NCBI GenBank assembly: GCA_905221605.1
Contig: CAJNDS010000202.1
Coordinates: 62,001 to 126,000 of the forward strand
Direction: 5' to 3'
Source of the DNA: Symbiodinium natans
Taxonomy: Eukaryota; Sar; Dinophyceae; Suessiales; Symbiodiniaceae
DNA length: 64,000 nucleotides
Positions within the stretch are counted from its first letter, which is position 1; each line of letters opens with the position of its first letter. Of this stretch, positions 48,517 to 59,203 are shown one piece after another. The position numbers and the translations under genes are program-made. A model generated the notes under the pieces. The model was not told the DNA's origin, ran no database searches, and was given only the letters and a program-made list of their open reading frames with translations.

Positions 48517-51500
48517 CTAGTCAGCAAAAGCTTCTTTGCTTGGTGCGGCTGGAGTTTTCGAGTAACACGGGAATTGACGAAACGGAGCAAGAGTGACTTG
48601 TCTCTGCGATTCTGAAGCCCCAGCTGCCTCTGGAAGCCCGACAAGTCCGAACGAACCTTGCTCCAGTATTCTTACTCTTGGTTTAGTAGGGATTTTGGGC
48701 CCTAGATATAATCTCTTAAACATGGTAATATAGGGACCAACAGTAAGTCTTTCGTGGCTGACAACGGCGCTGCCGTTGCTGTCCTGCAGCTGTCGTTGCT
48801 GCATGGCATCCATTGCCTCCTGCCGGCGTGTGGCCGACAAGTTGGGGGGGGTCTACATTAAGGGGCTTCAGGGTCCAGGGCTGAGGGCTTTTCGCGCTTT
48901 TTTTCAGTTTAGGCTAGAGGGTTTTAGGGTTTATCGGGGTTTAGGAGCTTGGAGTCTAAGGGGCTTCATTTGGGTTGTCAAGGGCCCTGGGATGTTGGGG
49001 TTGTTTTTGGGTGGGGAAGATCGATTTGAGGCTCCTGGGTGTTCAATGGAAGAATATGAGCTTCATGGAAAAGGCAGTGGTAAGGGAAAGCATCGCCACC
49101 ATGACTGTGGGAGCTGATTGCTTGATGTCCACACCGCTCTTTCGCGGATCTCGACCCAAGGCATCAGCACTAGAACGCTGGAACCGCCTGAGGAGACCCC
49201 TCTTGCAGAGCCACGGTTTAGGGTTTAGGGTTTAGGGTTTAGGGTTTAGGGTTTAGGGTTTCGGGCAAGCCCTGATACCCACAACGATGCTGGATTCCTA
49301 TGCAGCACCCAGTCACTTGAAGCGCTTCAAAATTTCAGAACTCACAGCAAGGCTCGATGCGACGAGTCTTTGTCTTTTGCGTTGCAAATTCCTTGTTTAG
49401 GGTTTAGGGTTTAGGGTTGAATTCTGCCCTTAACCTCAGTACAAGGGTTTCCGGGGACTCTGGGCCGACAGATGATGATCAACAACTTCGAGAAGCACAG
49501 CTTGAGGACACAGCGGGCTCCCGCGACTGCCCGCCTTGAGAGATACCAGCTCGGCTGCTGATGGCGCCTCTTGGAGTTTCATCATGAAACAAAGTACCGA
49601 GTCATCTGCTCTAGCAAAGGCCTATCATGACCTGTCGTCTTCTGCACTGGAGCACACCCCTTAGGGTGCATAACCTCTCCATTGCATGTCAGCCCCAAGC
49701 CATACTTCCCCTCCTTCTAGTTCTTTGGGCATTTCCCAAAATAGGGTACCCCTGTTTTATACCCCAAATGGAATAGAATCCTACGTGACCCCCAAGAAGG
49801 GTACCCAAACTTTCGGCAACCCCCATTGATAGTAGAAGCCTCGCAAGCCCCAGCATGACGGCCTCCTCCGAAGCACCGGGAGCTTCCTCCTCTCTCGCGC
49901 CCGCCTTCGGCAAATCGGCTTCAGGCTGAAGGGGTTGGCCTTTGGAGTTTCCGTGTTGTAAGAACAAAACATGCAGAATAAGGAACAAACTTCAGCCTGA
50001 TAAGAACAGAACATGCAAGATTAGGGGGGGAAGCCATACGTCAAGAAAGACGAGAGATACTTGGGGTCGGTTTTTCGCGGCTTGCCGCACGCCCATGCAG
50101 GGAAGGGCACCAAGCAAGCAGCAGTTCTGTGGCCGAGGGGTTTAGGGTTTAGGGTTTAGGGTTCAGGGTCTTGTGTGGGGCAGTTTCATTTTCATGGCAC
50201 CATGACATCGGCCGAAAACCACGCGGAAGGAATCAGAACGACCTGGGACCCTCATTACCTACAGTTTCCTGGGTTAGACCCACTTCAGTAATTATTAAGG
50301 GTAGTTACGACGAAGCTGTAGGCAAGAGGGCACCAGCAGTGAGGCTCTGCCGACGCGCCTCCTCTGTGGGCTCCGCAGGAGACTCCTCAAGCTCGGCCGC
50401 CGGCGACTCCGCAGGTGCCTGTGCTGCGTTTATGGGGGGTTCTTAAGGGAGGGGGGGGTTCTTAAGGGGGGGTATGTAACTACTACTCCCTAAGGCTCCC
50501 GAAGCTTCCCTATAAGGTTCCCTAGGTACCAGAGCCCCACCCTCTGCTGCCTGCACCAGTTCCACGGCCTGGCCGGCCGCGGCCTGCGCGAGAGAGTTTA
50601 GAAGCTGTTCTGACCCTGGACTACCTGGGACTCTACTTACCGGCAGTTTAGGAAACTGTAGGTAAAGAGGGTCCCAGGTTAAAAACAAACCAAAACTCTG
50701 AGACGCGTGCACGCGAAGGTGCACTGCAGTGTAAGCGGAGGACGCGAACGTCACGAGAGGATCTTGCAGGAAGGTTCAGGATCGCCAAACTGCTTGTGCT
50801 CCCAACAAGAAAGTCTCATCTAATCCGGAGAGGCCTCCTGAACCCTGCACCCCAAACGCGCTATCGGAGGCTGTGTCAAACTTCGGGTCCCCTATTGCAA
50901 TGGCCCCCGTGTTTTTGGTAGGGAATGAGGGAATTAGGTCCTATTTTTACCCTCTAAGGGAATATAGGGTACCTCATCCCCTTCTTCCCAACAAAGAACC
51001 AGCTAAGAATATTCCCGTATGGCCCTGTGGCCCCTCTAGAATTATACCACCCCCCACCCCCCCCCCCCCCCCAAAAAAAAAAAAAAAAAAAAGAATAATA
51101 ATAATAATGATAATAATTAAGGCCCCCACAGATATTATTACAATTGGGCCGAAAAAAAGTTGGCCCGATTGAGAGGCCCGTGCCTCAGCAGCCTCATGCG
51201 CCGCGGAGGGCTCTTCTGGCGCAGCCTGCCCTGGGCCATCCAAAGATGCCTGGGTTGGGTTTAGGGTTAAGGGTTAAGGGTTAAGGGTTAAGGGTTAAGG
51301 GTTAAGGGTTAAGGGTTAAGGGTTAAGGGTTAAGGGTTAAGGGTTAAGGGTTAAGGGTTTAGGGTTTAAATGCAGGGTTTCAGGTTTCAGGGTTTAGGGG
51401 ACAGAGGAGTTCGTTCCAGTTCGCTCACCGGGATCTTGCACACCGATCCCACAGCGACGCTTGCACCAATCTAAGGAGTGACCGGTGACAAGGCACATGG

Positions 51501-52618
51501 GAGTTTATGAACATAAGCGACTCCTAGTAGCAGGATTCCCTTATAATTAATAAGGGCCCCAATAAGGTACCCTCAGGATGCGGAGTTTTGGGGCTGGAGT
51601 GTAGCTGCTGGAAGTCGCTTTGGATGATTGACCTTCCCAGGAGTAGGGCTTCGTGTTTGAACGCCGTATGGCGGCATTCTCTCAATTCTATAGCCCCTTT
51701 GTGGGTTTCCTGAACACCAGGCTTTCTTATAGAATAGGAACACCAAAAGGGGGGGACCCTAATCTAGCAGCCCTCTTTCTAAAACCTGCAGGGACCAGGC
51801 TTCCCTTGAAGGGAGGGGAGTTTGTTTTGTTTGATTTCCTTTGCCGCCTGAGCTGCCCAGGGGTCTGCACCTTGTGCTGCAGGAGCATCGGCGGCTGCCT
51901 CCTTTTTGCATGGAGGAAGGCGCGGGTGGGGGGGGGGAGGGAGGGGTGGGGGAGGGGTGGAGGGCAATGAGCGCAACCACGACAGCAAAGGGTCAGCCCA
52001 CATACTCTTGTTGCCCCTTGTTGCCCTCAAAATCCTTTAACCTCATAAGCCCTATATGCTTTGAAACCCCCTGGAACCGTCGTCTGCTCTGATCAAATTG
52101 CCCGACAAGAAAGGAGCTGATGATGCCTCGCTAGGTGGAAGCTGCTCGCCCTGCCGCGGGACGCCGTCCCCCTGGGCAGTTTTAAGGGAGCTTGGGCTCA
52201 AGAGAGCTCCGGTTGAGAGATGTGTGGGGATTCTTGTGGAGGGAGTTATATGGTTCAGCCCAGCTGCACGTGCACGTGTGATCCTTTGGTGCCTTCTTGA
52301 TTTGATCCGGGAAAGACAGGAGCACCGGAAAATCTCAAACCGCCCAGGAGTGCTGAGGTTGGGCTTCTGCTCCACAGCCGTTGATTGCCCAACTTCCTAT
52401 TTCCCACTCCGTCCTCTCCATGTAGCGGGAGTCGGATTGGTAGACCCGACATCCGAAACCCCCTTCATAGCCTACGGGCGAAACCAGAATGCCGCCTCCC
52501 TCCCCACCTCCGCAGGAGCCGTTGCTTCTGGCACCGTGGCATCAGCTGCTGGTGGCACCTGCCGCGCGCATGGTCGGTGCTTGGACTGACTTTGTTCTCA
52601 CCCCCCCACCCCCCTCGC

Positions 52619-52657
<39 letters not shown>

Positions 52658-55600
52658 AAAGAGAGGCGACACAGATCCCTTCTGAGACCAGAGGAGGCGC
52701 CTCGGCCGCGGCTGTCGCTGTGGCCGCTGTGGCCGCCGTGACCGCCGTGACCTCCGTGGCCGCTGCGGCCTCTGTGGCGGCTGCGGCCTCTGTGGCCGCT
52801 GCGGTTTCTGTGGCCGCTGCGGCCGCTGCGCCCTGCCCTGGCTCTCCAGCATCCTCAACGTGCAGCAGGCAGAACAAGAGACGCAAAAACAAGGGAGTTC
52901 AGGATCACTCCGTACGTGGCTGTAGCTACAGAGTCTGGACTTGCAACTGACGATCTGTTCTGAAGGTCATGGCCCAAATTGGTGGATCTCTGACTCGCCT
53001 CGGTCTTGGCCACCTCCCCTGCAGCCTCGGCGAAGTTCGCCAAGGCCTCTCGCCAGAGCTGAGATCTCTTCTCAGACACCCCTTTGATGTACGACATATG
53101 GGTGTTTCCGAAAATAGGGGTACCCTAATTTGGGGGTTCATTTAGTAGGATTATTGGTGTTTTGGGTAAAAATAGGGGTACCCCTAGTTTCGGAAATCCC
53201 CATGTGCTGGCGAAAGTCAAAACAGCAACGATGACAATGACGATTCTATGGGGTCTGATGCAATGAGTTATAGATGCTACCAACTAAAACGAACAAAATG
53301 CTCTAGACGTGCGATTTTCCCTGGCAGGGGGATCCTTTTCAGAAAGCCAATCTAACTGGCTCGCCCGAGCGAGGAGCGGGCGCAACCTGCTCATTTGGGT
53401 TCTCATGCCTGAAGCAACCGGAGTCCCAGGTCCCCCCATGCCCCAGTCCGAATACAGGGAGAGCTTAGATTTGAGTGCTCTTTTTTTGAGTTCATAAGGT
53501 ACGTCTGAACTATTTTCACACATTCCCATTGATTTTAGGACAAAAGGTTCGAGTACCAGGGCCACTTGCCGAGAATATGCCTCGTTCACTTTGCCGATGC
53601 TCTCCTCCTGAGGCCGAGGAGGCTGGCAGGTTTAGATCCCCGGAACGGTGCTAGAGTTCCACTCTATATGGGGGTTTACGAAAATAGGGAACCCCCCAAA
53701 ATAGACCCAATAGCAGGATTTCCTCATAACAAGGACCCCAATAAGGTACCCCAACCTCGGAAACCACCTTACGCCGTCCGGCAGCCTTTTGTCTAAAAAG
53801 AAGATGAGCCCACCTCTTCTATCCCGCAATCGCCAGGGGCTCAAACTTTCCTTACTGGCCCGCAGGGAGTTTCAGCCCCCCTCAAACCTCCAAGGAACTT
53901 CCTCAAGGGCTGCGGCTTGATGATCCCAAGCCGAAACTTCTCGACCCCCCCCCACCCCCCCACCCCCCAAGAAATGCCCAAACTAGGCTCAGGGTTTAGG
54001 GTTCAGGGTTCAGGGTTCAGGGTTCAGGGTTTAGGGTTTAGGGCTCAGATGTATAGGGATGTGGGGGATTTATCCTGAAAGCTTCCCTGAAAGGTACCGC
54101 AGATACCCTGACCCCGATCCCAAGAAGCAGGGTTTAGGGTTCAGGGTTTAGCGCACTTTGCAGGACTTAGCGCCTCGAGGCTCGCAACCTTAACTAGATC
54201 CCAGAGAGAAGCTAGGAATCAAAAAGGGTGCCCTTTTTGGTTTAAAGGGGGCTTTCAAGAAAAACCCAAACCCCCAAAAAAGGGAATCAGGGCCTACTCT
54301 GGGTCCTAGTGAACAAAAATCACGACCAGAAGACCACAAAACGCAGTTGCAGGTTCATGGATAATTCTAACTAGGGTTCTCATCAAATCTAAACTCTGAA
54401 CCACAAACCCTAAACAATGTAGTTGCAAATGCAGAATGTCGAAAGCCGAAGCCCCAATCTCATATGGGAGTTGTTCTTTGCATTCTGTTGGCCCCCCCCC
54501 CCCCCCCCCCCGTTTTCTGGTGCACTTCTTGATCAGGAATCGTTTCCTCTATGAGCCCACCCTAAACCCTAAACCCCTAAAACCCTAAAACCCTAAAACC
54601 CTAAAACCCTAAAACCCTAAAACCCTAAACCCTAAACCCTAAACCCTAAACCCTACCCCCTTCCCCTGTATGCCCCCGAGGCTTGGGGGCCTCCTCGCGC
54701 CGCGCCGCCTCCTCCGCAAGACGCTGCCGCTCCGCCTCTGCGGCGGCCTCCTGGGCCTCCTTGCAACTTCCGGCGCTGGGCTCCCAAACCCTAAACCCTA
54801 AACCCCAAACCTTAAACCCTCTACCCTCTAAACCCTAAACCCTAAACCACAAAAACCCTAAAACCTTAAACTAAACCACAAAAATCCTAAACGTTGGACT
54901 TCTAGGGTTTCGGGTTTGGGATGCGCTTGAATCGTGTTCAAGTAGGGTCTTCGAAACTCTTGACGGTGACGCTTTAGGCTTTGGAAAAGCCTGTCCTGAA
55001 AACACCTCTCCTCCAAACCGTCTGGGTTCTAACAGATGGACATCCCCAGAATGAGTTGCGGGTGGACCCTCTGCATTCATCGACAGAAAGAAGCAAGTCT
55101 AAAAAGTATACGTATGCATCTGGATACACATGAATGAACGCGAATTGATCCCTTAAAGATCCTGAGCCCGCCGGGGGGCCCTCCCTCCCATCCCCCTTCG
55201 CAGACCTCCTCTGCACGCACCTGGTGTGAGGGGCCGGGGTCCGCAGGGACTGTCCGTGCTCAGGATTTCGAGCAGTTGGGCGTTTTTGGACGTTAGGCTG
55301 GAAGGCTCTTGGGACCTGGGACGCCTTTCTTCGTGCTTAAGGCTGGCGAGTTCAGACCCTTGTGAGAATGGACTGGCTTTTCAAAATACAGCCGAGGTCG
55401 AAGCTGGCCTGTGGCCTGCCCCTGTCTCCTGCCCTGAGCTTGATCTTCATATCTGCCAGCAGAACTGGATCGCAACCCCTGACCGACCTCGAGACCGCAG
55501 CCTGTAGAAATTAGCAATCACCCCCCAAGTCAGTACCCGACGCCTTTTGAAGGAACCCGGGACTTCAGAGGGAGGATCTGCTTCTGGGGGCAAGCTTGCC

Positions 55601-56687
55601 GGCGAAAGAAAGAGAACATGCGGCGGAGTCCCAGCGAGCTTGAGATGCCTTCATGAAGGGTGCAATACCCTAAACGTGGGATGTTCACCCTTACACTAAC
55701 AGTCCTGAATAGGGATTATGGTACCCCTACGATGAAATCCCTACTAAGGACTCTTCGTATACGGGGAAACTTCTCAAGTACGTAATACCCTAAACTATAC
55801 AGGAGCTGGTCTTCTGACAAATTCTGGCTAAGGAGATTGCCCTGCATGAGCGGGTATTGGGTTCCTGTGCCACAAGCCGCAAGACCCCAAACCCTAAACC
55901 CTAAACCCTAAACCCTAAACCCTAAACCCTAAACCCTAGAAGCTTTCAGGGCCCCGGGCAGCGTCTTCTACGCGTCGGGACTCCTCCTCGGCCTTCTCCA
56001 TGTCCGTGGCCTAGGGCTCAGGTTTTAGGGTTTATAGGGTTTATAGGGTTTTTAGGGTTTGTAGGGTTTATACGGTTTGTAGGGTTTATAGGGTTTATAG
56101 GGTTCATGGGGTTTGTAGGGTTTATAGGGTTTACAGGGTTTATAGGGTTTAGGGTTTGACGGTTCAGGGTTGTTCGTTAGGCCTTCGGAGCTTTTCAGCT
56201 GCTTCCGGGCCGAGTTCCCATGTGCTCATAGGCGGGAGCTGCACACAATATTGCTGTTGAAAGGGTAACGGAGCAACCGCCCCAGCTAACAAGTAGCAAC
56301 TCGTGCCTCCCCCCTAAACCCTAAACCCTAAAGAAGCAACAATCGGCCTCCCGCTGCTCCCTGGTCGCATCCTCCGCGGCGGTCTCCGCTGCGGCAGCAG
56401 CTGCTTGCCTGGCCTGGTGGCGCAAAGATCCCAAGACCCCGGAAATGAAGGAATATCCCTTCCCCCTGATAATAAACCGAAACCCTAATTTTAGAAGTAC
56501 GGGTTAGGATTTGGGCAGTAGTGTGAAGCTAGCCCTCCCCCCAAACTAGCTATACTCTTACCTCCCTGCTAGAGACACGCAAAGCTGACATGAACGGTTT
56601 TTTCGGACCGTGGCGGCGCGCAATTCTCGGGCCGCTTGACTGGATTGGACGCTACAGGCAGTTCAAGCAACCTTGAAACAACGACAT
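48517..56687 (-). CDS. Large Ala/Glu-rich coiled-coil protein, 15-20 exons
   Basis: Possible start ATG 56687 (MSLFQ, CAAG|GTTGCT). Exons that read as charged Ala-rich helices: 56336-56425 (RQAAAAAETAAEDATREQRE), 55946-56010 (ATDMEKAEEESRRVEDAARG), 54690-54775 (AAAEAERQRLAEEAARREEA), 52670-52860 (tandem ATEAAA), 52475-52585 (ADATVPEATAPAEVGREAAF), 51795-51915, 51160-51243 (EEPSAAHEAAEARASQSGQ), 50525-50600 (SLAQAAAGQAVELVQAAEGG), 50330-50440 (ESPAAELEESPAEPTEEARR), 49845-49930 (KAGAREEEAPGASEEA) and 48740-48840 (RRQEAMDAMQQRQLQDSNGS). Less repetitive ones: 55803-55885, 55560-55660, 54414-54491 (CKEQLPYEIGASAFDILHLQ), 53848-53945, 53284-53615, 52855-53097 and 49441-49563. Introns: elements A, D, E, B, hairpins, C/A tracts, telomere arrays. 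Possibly two genes. A structural or scaffold role is only inferred. Confidence 0.4.
49728..49828. mobile_element. Family E introner
   Basis: GGGCATTTCCCAAAATAGGGTACCCC at the left, AAGGGTACCCAAACTTTCGGCAACCCCC at the right. Confidence 0.7.
50244..50335. mobile_element. Hairpin element L, asymmetric copy
   Basis: CCTGGGACCCTCATTACCTACAGTTTCC at the left; AAGCTGTAGGCAAGAGGG at the right. Confidence 0.5.
50620..50681. mobile_element. Hairpin element L, compact copy
   Basis: ACCTGGGACTCTACTTACCGGCAGTTTAGG folds on AAACTGTAGGTAAAGAGGGTCCCAGGT. It is almost only inverted repeat, within an intron of the coiled-coil gene. Confidence 0.7.
50913..51003. mobile_element. Family B introner
   Basis: TTTTTGGTAGGGAATGAGGGAATTAGG at the left, CCTCATCCCCTTCTTCCCAACAAAGAACCAG at the right. 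Confidence 0.75.
51048..51120. repeat. C-rich/A20 tract followed by (AAT)n
   Basis: C runs with one A interruption, A20, then AATAATAATAATGATAATAATT. Confidence 0.9.
51259..51368 (+). repeat. Homogeneous TTAAGGG variant array
   Basis: About 14 identical GGGTTAA units flanked by ordinary GGGTTTA units. Confidence 0.95.
51497..51592. mobile_element. Family E, diverged
   Basis: GCAGGATTCCCTTATAATTAATAAGGGCCCCAATAAGGTACCC matches the interior of the 53665-53770 copy. Confidence 0.5.
52098..52589 (+). CDS. 163-codon plus ORF, doubtful
   Basis: Long plus frame (CVGILVEGVIWFSPAARARV) in a region where the minus strand carries exons of the coiled-coil gene, including 52475-52585 which overlaps it. 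It may be a nested gene or chance openness in GC-rich sequence. Confidence 0.2.
   Translation: MPDKKGADDASLGGSCSPCRGTPSPWAVLRELGLKRAPVERCVGILVEGVIWFSPAARARVILWCLLDLIRERQEHRKISNRPGVLRLGFCSTAVDCPTSYFPLRPLHVAGVGLVDPTSETPFIAYGRNQNAASLPTSAGAVASGTVASAAGGTCRAHGRCLD
52601..52660. repeat. C47/A13 tract
   Basis: Between minus exons 52670-52860 and 52475-52585, so T-run then G-run in the sense of the gene. Confidence 0.9.
53096..53205. mobile_element. Family E introner, intact
   Basis: CATATGGGTGTTTCCGAAAATAGGGGTACCC at the left, AAAATAGGGGTACCCCTAGTTTCGGAAATCCCCATG at the right. It sits exactly upstream of the exon at 52855-53097. Confidence 0.8.
53665..53770. mobile_element. Family E introner
   Basis: TATGGGGGTTTACGAAAATAGGG at the left, AATAAGGTACCCCAACCTCGGAAACCACC at the right. 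Confidence 0.7.
54194..54319. mobile_element. Family D introner
   Basis: CTAGATCCCAGAGAGAAGCTAGGAATCAAAAAGGGTGCCC at the left, AAAAGGGAATCAGGGCCTACTCTGGGTCCTAG at the right. Confidence 0.8.
54560..54655 (-). repeat. CCCTAAAA (8-mer) then CCCTAAA array
   Basis: Six CCCTAAAA units pass into four CCCTAAA units. Confidence 0.9.
54970..55220 (-). CDS. Exon of the large minus gene or a separate gene
   Basis: Open frame FAFIHVYPDAYVYFLDLLLS then VDECRGSTRNSFWG, 80 codons, minus, aromatic-rich. Unlike the Ala/Glu exons around it, so it may belong to another gene. Confidence 0.35.
55225..55515. other. Long island open on both strands
   Basis: Minus: GRYEDQAQGRRQGQATGQLR. Plus, 93 codons: AEVEAGLWPAPVSCPELDLH. 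Strand unresolved; the flanking exons are minus. Confidence 0.3.
55677..55780. mobile_element. Family A introner with 12-bp flanking repeat
   Basis: TGGGATGTTCACCCTTACACTAACAGTCC at the left, AAGGACTCTTCGTATACGGGGAAACTTCTCA at the right. AATACCCTAAAC stands near both ends. Confidence 0.7.
55885..55940 (-). repeat. Telomere-motif array (CCCTAAA)n
   Basis: Seven units between exons 55946-56010 and 55803-55885. Confidence 0.95.
56015..56160 (+). repeat. GGGTTTATA (9-mer) variant array
   Basis: Units GGGTTTATA with GGGTTTGTA and GGGTTTACA substitutions, distinct from the 7-mer. Confidence 0.9.
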
Positions 56688-56689
56688 GG

Positions 56690-57110
56690 CCTGACTCTGA
56701 ATATGGGATTTGGGGGGGGGAAGTCTTGCAATACCGAGCTGCTACTCACTTTACCTGTAGCAGCCAATGGCGCCACTAGGATTGTGATCTGACTTGGCAC
56801 AAACACAAGGGTGTGCGCGAGGCGTTGATCAAAGAGACTCAGCTACTACAGCCGTGCGGTGTCTGGCAAAAGCATCAGCACTTGCTTGACACGCACAGGC
56901 GTAGGTAACAACTGAGTCTTGGAGTAAAACAAATTTGCACAAACATAATTTTCTAACGACAAGATGCAGTTTGCTGACTATCGTTTCTTTGCTGGGGTCG
57001 TCCTAGATGTCTTAAACACAAAACATCCGCCATTTCAACAAGTATAGTTCCAAAATGCAAGATGTGAGGACCTGCACGGCATGTTGCACACAAGGTCCCT
57101 TCAGTGCCAC
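56690..57110. other. Repeat-free intergenic stretch
   Basis: No telomere motif or introner. It lies between the stop of the TPR gene and the putative start of the coiled-coil gene, same strand. It probably holds the 3' and 5' untranslated ends; no motif recognised. Confidence 0.4.
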
Positions 57111-57114
57111 AAAA

Positions 57115-58648
57115 TCAATCAGTCAGGTGCCCTTCGGTGTCCGGAAGGCTCATCACGGCATTTTCGGTGTCCGCAGCGCTCATGGCATCTTCAGCTTCAG
57201 CTTGTGAAGCACTTGACCTCCGGTTGCCGCGGCGCACTGGGGCTTTGTCGCGGGAACCTTTCATCAGGATGGCGGATGGGCGCAGGAAGGCGGCAACGGG
57301 CAAGTCTGGCTTGAAGCTGAGTTTCAGCACCATGCTGGGCTCATTCTTCCACTCCACCGATGTGAGGGTGGTGCGCGTGCAATCTGCCAGAATGACCTGG
57401 ACAACCAAAGAGGTCCACAAGAGGAGAATGATTTCTGCGCGTGGACAGCAAGGAAACAACAACAAAACTGCTAAGAAAAATCTTGGGCTTGGCGACGCCA
57501 CCGTGCTGCTGCAAGTCTTTGGCCGGGACTGTTGTGTTGCCAGTGGTTCCGGGAACGAGGATGCGATGATCCGGGCTCACCACGAGGGTTGCAAGACCAG
57601 CCCGCAGCTCAATCACCGCAGGGACCCGGTGTTGCTCCGGTGGATGAAGGACTTCGACCACTTTCCCATTGGCTGCGATCACTTGCGCTCCTTGAAACAA
57701 AGACTTGGCTGGAACGAAGATCGTCCCAAACTCTCTGCTGATTACTTCGAAGAAGGTTTCCGGATGCACACAGCAGGAGCGCTCAAACGTGAGAGCTGAG
57801 TCCACTTCCTCAGGACACTCGGCAAGCAAGGTATTCAAGTCACTGATCGCCCTCCCGATGCCTTTCTCCAAATGTCTCGCTCTGTTACTCTGAGGTTCGT
57901 CAAGGGAAAGGCATCGACGCTTGCGAGACAAGTCCGCAAAATTTGGATCCAGCTGAGTGGCCTTGCTGTAGTCCTGAGCTGCCCTCTCATGCCAGCCAAT
58001 TTTCCCTGCACAAACGCCACGGAAGAACCATGTCCAAGGATTGCCTGGCTCCAGCCCGATGGCATTTTCAAAGTCCCCCATGGCTGCTTCGTACTTCCCC
58101 AAGGTGTGCTGGGCATGGCCTCGACAGGCGAAAACAGCGGCATACTTGGGGTCCAGCTCGATGGCCTTGTCGTAGTCGGCGATGGCTGCTTCATAGTTGC
58201 CCAAGCTGCGCTTGGCATCGCCCCGTCTGTGAAAAGCATTGGCATACTTGGGCCTCAGCTCGATGGCCTTGTCGTAGTCGGCGACGGCTGCTTCATACTT
58301 GCCCAGGTTGTACTTGGCATCGCCCCGACAGGCGAAAACAGCGGCATACGTGGGGTCCAGCTCGATGGCCTTGTCACAGTCGGCGATAGCTGCTTCATCG
58401 TTGACCAAGACGAAATTGACGAGGCCCCGGCATCCAAAAGCAAAGGCATCCTTGGGGTCCAGCTCGATGGCCCTGTCGTAGTCGGCGATGGCTGCTTCAT
58501 AGTTGCCCAAGTAGTATTTGGCATTTCCCCGGCGGCAAAAAACATCGCATTGCTTGGGGTCCAGCTCGATGGCCTTGTCGTAGTCGGCGACGGCTGCTTC
58601 ATACTTGCCAAGGTTGTAGTTGTCACTGCCGGCGATCCTGCGAACCAT
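57115..58648 (-). CDS. TPR protein with C-terminal Hint-like domain
   Basis: ATG 58648. Seven tetratricopeptide repeats over about residues 8-250, most with consensus Y.LG.YEAA.ADYDKAIELDPK; the third and seventh are degenerate. After a linker, about residues 285-385 look like a Hint (Hedgehog/intein-type) domain: a Cys-Cys start (SCCVHPETFFEV), a G..V..A..L..G..V pattern and VVSPDHRILVPG, the usual block with the conserved His. The terminal His-Asn-Cys of inteins is not seen. The frame breaks near 57400-57496; a roughly 100-base intron (GGC|GTCGCC ... GTTGTCCAG|GTC) joins it to VILADCTRTTLTSVEWKNEP and a stop at 57115. Upstream the frame stays open past TTG 58711 to TTTGCAG next to a family F element, so a 5' exon may exist. 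TPRs bind proteins; Hint domains cleave or ligate peptide bonds. Activity unproven. Confidence 0.7.
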
Positions 58649-58755
58649 GGCGGAGGACTCCCGAAGCACGATTTGGGCTCGGACGCAAAGGAGCACAGCT
58701 GCCGCAGCCAAAGTCGCGATCTTGTCACCGCATGTCGCGCAACCCTGCCTGCAAA

Positions 58756-58855
58756 CAAAATTGGGGTCATATACCCTAGACTATACTACTATAATTCCTA
58801 GTAAGGAATCTGTGCCATAAACCCTTTTAGGGTTCATTTGGTCCTAAGGTTGGGG
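58756..58855. mobile_element. Family F introner next to a splice acceptor
   Basis: AATTGGGGTCATATACCC at the left, GGTTCATTTGGTCCTAAGG at the right. In the sense of the TPR gene the element ends GACCCCAATTTTGTTTGCAG, a good acceptor, and the frame downstream is open into the TPRs. Confidence 0.8.
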
Positions 58856-59036
58856 ACTTAGGGCTTAGCTTTGGATTTGATCCGTGAAGCTGGTGGTGGC
58901 TACTTAGGTCGATGATGCCTGCTCTGCTTTGCGTCTGTACTGATGTTAACGACAGACCGCATGGTATGGGATTTCCCTCGGCAGCAATAGGTGAAGAGCT
59001 GTGCCTGTAATGACCAACCAAGGCATCTCCAACCCA

Positions 59037-59195
59037 ATTCTTATTATCATCATTACTATTATGATTATTATTTTTTGTTTATCATTATTATGGTTATTGC
59101 TCTTATCATGATTTCTATTACTATTATTATTTTAGTATTATTATTATTGTTCTTGTCATCATTAATATTAACATTATTGTTGTCTTCATTTTTAT
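59037..59195. repeat. TTA/TTAT-rich microsatellite
   Basis: Imperfect (ATT)n over about 150 bases; an open plus frame of Ile/Leu/Phe through it is an artefact of composition. Confidence 0.85.
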
Positions 59196-59203
59196 TCTGG
59201 ACC

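Noticed and set aside
57104-57799. 231-codon plus ORF
   Set aside because: Antisense of the Hint-like domain region, which has recognisable motifs on the minus strand.
57872-58801. 309-codon plus ORF over the TPR gene
   Set aside because: It is the antisense shadow of the TPR repeats; its internal periodicity equals the TPR period.
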